64,000 bases of DNA from Paludibaculum sp. (lineage in GTDB: Bacteria > Acidobacteriota > Terriglobia > Bryobacterales > Bryobacteraceae). The translations under genes were made by a program, and so were the position numbers. Positions 61,588 to 64,000 of this stretch are shown here, piece after piece. Every line of letters starts with the position of its first letter. Within the stretch, counting starts at the first letter, position 1. The stretch lies in contig JARKQJ010000218.1 in NCBI GenBank assembly GCA_029973955.1, positions 1 to 64,000 of the forward strand. Direction: 5' to 3'. Under the pieces are notes generated by a model, which had not been told where the DNA came from, made no database searches, and saw only the letters and a list, made by a program, of their open reading frames with translations.

Positions 61588-62193
61588 ATGGGCGTCATCG
61601 AGGCAATTCAAGCCGGAGATCCGGCCGCGCTGGAGCGGGAGTTGTCAGTGTGCCCGGAGGCGGCGAATACACGCGCCGAAAATGGCGTGCCAGCCGTTCT
61701 GACGGCGCTGTACCACAGGCAGCCGGCGATGGCGCAGCGCCTGCTGGAGGCCGGGGCGGAAGTGGATCTTCCGGTGGCCGCGGCGATGGGATTGACGGAA
61801 GCTGCGGCGGCGATTCTGGACGCGGATGCGGACGCGATTGGAGTGAGATCGGCGGATGGGTGGACGGCGCTGCATCTGGCGGCGTTGTTCGGCAGGGCGG
61901 AGACGGTCCGGCTGCTGCTGGCGAGTGGGGCGGATGTGCTGGCGCGGTCAGAGAATCAGATGGCTAACCTGCCGCTGCACGCGGCGGCGGCGGCGCGGCA
62001 AGCGGATATCGTGCGGATGCTGCTGGATGCGGGGACGCCGGTGGATGCGCGGCAGCATGGTGGATTCACAGCGGCGCACAGCGCGGCGCAGGGCAAGGAT
62101 CGGGCGACGCTCGATCTCCTGCTGGCGCGCGGGGCGGACCTGCAGGCGCAAAGCGACGACGGCAAGACGCCGGCGGGGCTGCTCGGGGCCTGA
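61588..62193 (+). CDS. Ankyrin-repeat protein
   Basis: A 201-residue protein built of about five ankyrin repeats (DGWTALHLAALFGRAETVRLLLASGADVLAR, LPLHAAAAARQADIVRMLLDAGTPVDAR, GGFTAAHSAAQGKDRATLDLLLARGADL). Such proteins mediate protein-protein contacts; the partner is unknown. No signal peptide, so it is cytoplasmic. It lies just before pheS (31-bp gap). Confidence 0.87.
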   Translation: MGVIEAIQAGDPAALERELSVCPEAANTRAENGVPAVLTALYHRQPAMAQRLLEAGAEVDLPVAAAMGLTEAAAAILDADADAIGVRSADGWTALHLAALFGRAETVRLLLASGADVLARSENQMANLPLHAAAAARQADIVRMLLDAGTPVDARQHGGFTAAHSAAQGKDRATLDLLLARGADLQAQSDDGKTPAGLLGA

Positions 62194-62224
62194 TTTTCTC
62201 CGCTTTCGCGGCCATCGCGCTAAA

Positions 62225-63265
62225 ATGGATGTTTCACCGCACATGCTGGAAACAACGCTTTCCGAACTAGAATCACGCGCCGTGTCTCTGATCGACGGTG
62301 CGGACAACGCTGAGGCGCTGGAGAACGCACGGGTCGAGTTTCTCGGCCGCAAGGGATCGCTGGCGAACATCGGCAAGGAGATGGGGAAGCTGGCGCCGGC
62401 GGAGCGGGCTCAGATCGGCAAGCTGCTGAACGCGGTGAAGCAGAACCTGGAGTCGCGCTACGAGGTTCGGAAGTCAGGTTTTGAGCGCGCCGAGCTGGAT
62501 GCGCGGCTGGCGGCGGAGTGGGTGGACCTGACGCTGCCGGCGCCGGGCACGCGCCCGGGTTCGCTGCATCCGCTGACGCAGATCCAGCGGGAATTGGAAG
62601 AGCTGTTTACCAGCTTGGGCTTCGCGGTGGTGGACGGGCCGGAAGTCGAGACGGAGTGGCACAACTTCGATGCGTTGAATATCCCGCCGACGCATCCGGC
62701 GCGCGATGCGCAGGATACGTTTTGGCTGACCGATGGTCATCTGCTGCGGACGCACACCTCGCCGGTGCAGGTGCGGGCGATGGAGAAATTTGGGGCGCCG
62801 CTGCGGATCATCGCGCCGGGACGCGTGTTCCGCAACGAGGAAGTGGACGCCAGCCACGAGCACACGTTCTATCAGTTGGAAGGCATGATGATCGACCGCG
62901 ACGTGAGCGTGGCGCACATGCTGTACTTCATGAAGTCGCTGTTGACGGCGATTTTCAAGAAGGATGTGACGGTGCGTCTGCGGCCGGGCTTTTTCCCGTT
63001 CGTGGAGCCGGGTTTTGAACTGGACATCCAATGCCTGATCTGCGGCGGCTCGGGCTGCCCGGTGTGCAAGCAGAGTGGCTGGGTGGAGCTGTTGCCGTGC
63101 GGGCTGGTTCATCCGAACGTACTACGCTCCGGAGGCATCGACCCGGAGGAGTGGAACGGTTTCGCCTTCGGGCTGGGCCTGACACGCCTGGTGATGATGC
63201 GCTACGCCATTGACGACATCCGGCACCTGGCGGCCGGCGACCTGCGGTTCCTCCAGCAGTTCTAA
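62225..63265 (+). CDS. pheS: Phenylalanyl-tRNA synthetase alpha subunit
   Basis: A 346-residue class II synthetase subunit. Coiled N-terminal part (1-85), then HPLTQIQRELEELFTSLGFAV, motif 2 RTHTSPVQVRAME / APGRVFRNEEVDASHEHTFYQLEG, and motif 3 GFAFGLGLTRLVMMRY. FFPFVEPGFELDIQCLICGG with CPVCKQSGW contains four cysteines (C-x2-C, C-x2-C), a zinc knuckle seen in part of the family. The ATG at 62225 is used; an ATG at 62243 is possible. PheT follows. Confidence 0.96.
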   Translation: MDVSPHMLETTLSELESRAVSLIDGADNAEALENARVEFLGRKGSLANIGKEMGKLAPAERAQIGKLLNAVKQNLESRYEVRKSGFERAELDARLAAEWVDLTLPAPGTRPGSLHPLTQIQRELEELFTSLGFAVVDGPEVETEWHNFDALNIPPTHPARDAQDTFWLTDGHLLRTHTSPVQVRAMEKFGAPLRIIAPGRVFRNEEVDASHEHTFYQLEGMMIDRDVSVAHMLYFMKSLLTAIFKKDVTVRLRPGFFPFVEPGFELDIQCLICGGSGCPVCKQSGWVELLPCGLVHPNVLRSGGIDPEEWNGFAFGLGLTRLVMMRYAIDDIRHLAAGDLRFLQQF

Positions 63266-63276
63266 GGATTATTGCC

Positions 63277-64000
63277 GTGAAGTTCTCCTACAACTGGATT
63301 CGCGAACTCGTGCCGGGCCTCTCGGCGGACCCGAAGGAGCTGATGAAGCTCATCACGATGAAGACTGCCGAGTGTGAAGGCGTGGAAGAGTATGCGCCCT
63401 GGCTGAGCGCGGTGCGCGCGGCCGAAGTGCTGGAAGTGGAGCCGATCGAGGGCAGCCACAACGTGAAGGCGGTGGTGGACGCGGGAGCGGAGTACGGCAA
63501 GCGTACCGTAGTGTGCGGCGCGCCGAACTGCCGGGCGGGGTTGTTTACGGCCTATGTGCCGCCGGGGATCACGGTGGCCGGCGCGAAGCACGTGCGGGCG
63601 GCAACGATCGCCGGCGTGGAGAGCGAGGGCATGCTGGCCTCGGGCAGCGAGTTGGGACTCAACCGCGACCACGAAGGGATTCTGGAGCTGACCGGGGTGA
63701 AGGCGGGCGATGCCGTGCCGGGTTGTCCCCCGGATTTCGTAATTGAAGTAGACAACAAGAGCCTGACGCACCGGCCGGACCTGTGGGGCCATCACGGGAT
63801 GGCGAGGGAAGTGGCTGCGATCACGACGGGCAGGCTGGCCGAGCCGGCGGATCTTTCCCTGATTCCGCAGGGCGAGCCGGCATGGCAGGTGGAGATCCGC
63901 GATTTCGAGCTTTGCCCGCGCTATTCGGCGCTGGTGTTCGAAAACGTGCAGGTGGGGCCTTCGCCGCTGTGGCTGCAGATGCGGCTGGAGGCGGTGGGGC
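63277..64000 (+). CDS. pheT: Phenylalanyl-tRNA synthetase beta subunit, cut by the window end
   Basis: The first 241 codons are present and the gene runs off the right edge. GTG start (KFSYNWIRELVPGL). The tRNA-binding/OB-fold domain shows VLEVEPIEGSHNVKAVVDAG, VVCGAPNCRAGL and GVESEGMLASGSELGL, and then the B1/B3 region begins, with VIEVDNKSLTHRPDLWGHHGMARE. It forms a heterotetramer with PheS, whose stop lies 11 bp before. It is about 30% of the expected length. Confidence 0.95.
   Translation, partial: MKFSYNWIRELVPGLSADPKELMKLITMKTAECEGVEEYAPWLSAVRAAEVLEVEPIEGSHNVKAVVDAGAEYGKRTVVCGAPNCRAGLFTAYVPPGITVAGAKHVRAATIAGVESEGMLASGSELGLNRDHEGILELTGVKAGDAVPGCPPDFVIEVDNKSLTHRPDLWGHHGMAREVAAITTGRLAEPADLSLIPQGEPAWQVEIRDFELCPRYSALVFENVQVGPSPLWLQMRLEAVG

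Overview
The window looks like a chromosomal piece of an acidobacterium, most likely of the Bryobacterales/Solibacter group. The basis is very high GC, a PadR regulator next to a long MacB/FtsX-like permease with an N-terminal acidobacterial extension (ADOP type), a BlaI/M56-peptidase pair, many secreted polysaccharide-active enzymes, and a typical free-living bacterial housekeeping set. No rRNA, tRNA, prophage, transposase or CRISPR array was seen. Gene orientation switches often. In both orientations the + strand is visibly richer in G than C: plus-strand genes use many G-ending codons and minus-strand genes many C-ending codons. This suggests strong replication-linked strand asymmetry, and it explains the many long open Ser/Pro-rich or Gly/Ala-rich shadow frames.

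Layout. 1-305 is a tandem array of seven 43-bp units, each with a GC-rich hairpin. 306-5290 (minus) holds a DUF4097-like lipoprotein, a DUF1080 protein, a large FG-GAP protein carrying a copy of the hairpin repeat inside its reading frame, a pair of conserved hypotheticals and a gene-poor stretch. 5293-20000 is mainly secreted or envelope enzymes: a phosphodiesterase, a TPR lipoprotein, GH3, BlaI with an M56/TPR/TonB sensor, an AceE-like transketolase, an M28 peptidase, a sulfatase and a GH5-like glycosidase. 20040-23916 is a PadR/ADOP unit followed by a VapBC-type module lying between two copies of the permease 3' end. 23920-34830 mixes metabolism (acyl-CoA synthetase, inositol-phosphatase family, GH32), regulation (Rrf2), ClpP, an FkbM/aldo-keto reductase/MFS run, and a HAD phosphatase translationally coupled to a glycerol-1-phosphate dehydrogenase.

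34835-40000 (minus) is one compact gene run: SDR, membrane-anchored MutS-like ATPase, PurS, GlmS, YjbQ. 40057-42162 carries a WalJ-like metallo-hydrolase with no canonical start codon, then PurB. 42360-49793 holds two receiver proteins, YajQ, a GntR/TauE/DUF1634 unit, a BamD-like lipoprotein, Rpe and RsmB, with another cluster of the hairpin repeats at 46033-46137. 49810-58083 (plus) starts with TtcA and continues with a phosphate block (DUF47, Pit, PhoR-like kinase, PhoU), then a siroheme-synthase N-domain protein, a cation/proton exchanger, a cyclase-family hydrolase and an SDR. 58125-64000 has a matrixin-like protease, PurA, two small proteins (one with ankyrin repeats), and PheS-PheT, with PheT cut by the window end.

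Working together: the secreted hydrolases (GH3, GH5-like, GH32, sulfatase, DUF1080, FG-GAP lyase-like protein) fit a plant- or soil-polymer degrader. The phosphate block forms a sensing and uptake unit without a visible PhoB. PurA, PurB, PurS and GlmS provide purine and amino-sugar precursors. The most unusual signals are the hairpin-repeat family and its in-gene copy, the VapBC module bracketed by duplicated permease ends, the metallo-hydrolase without an ATG/GTG/TTG start, the bacterial G1P dehydrogenase pair, and the BlaI promoter with an overlapping near-perfect operator.
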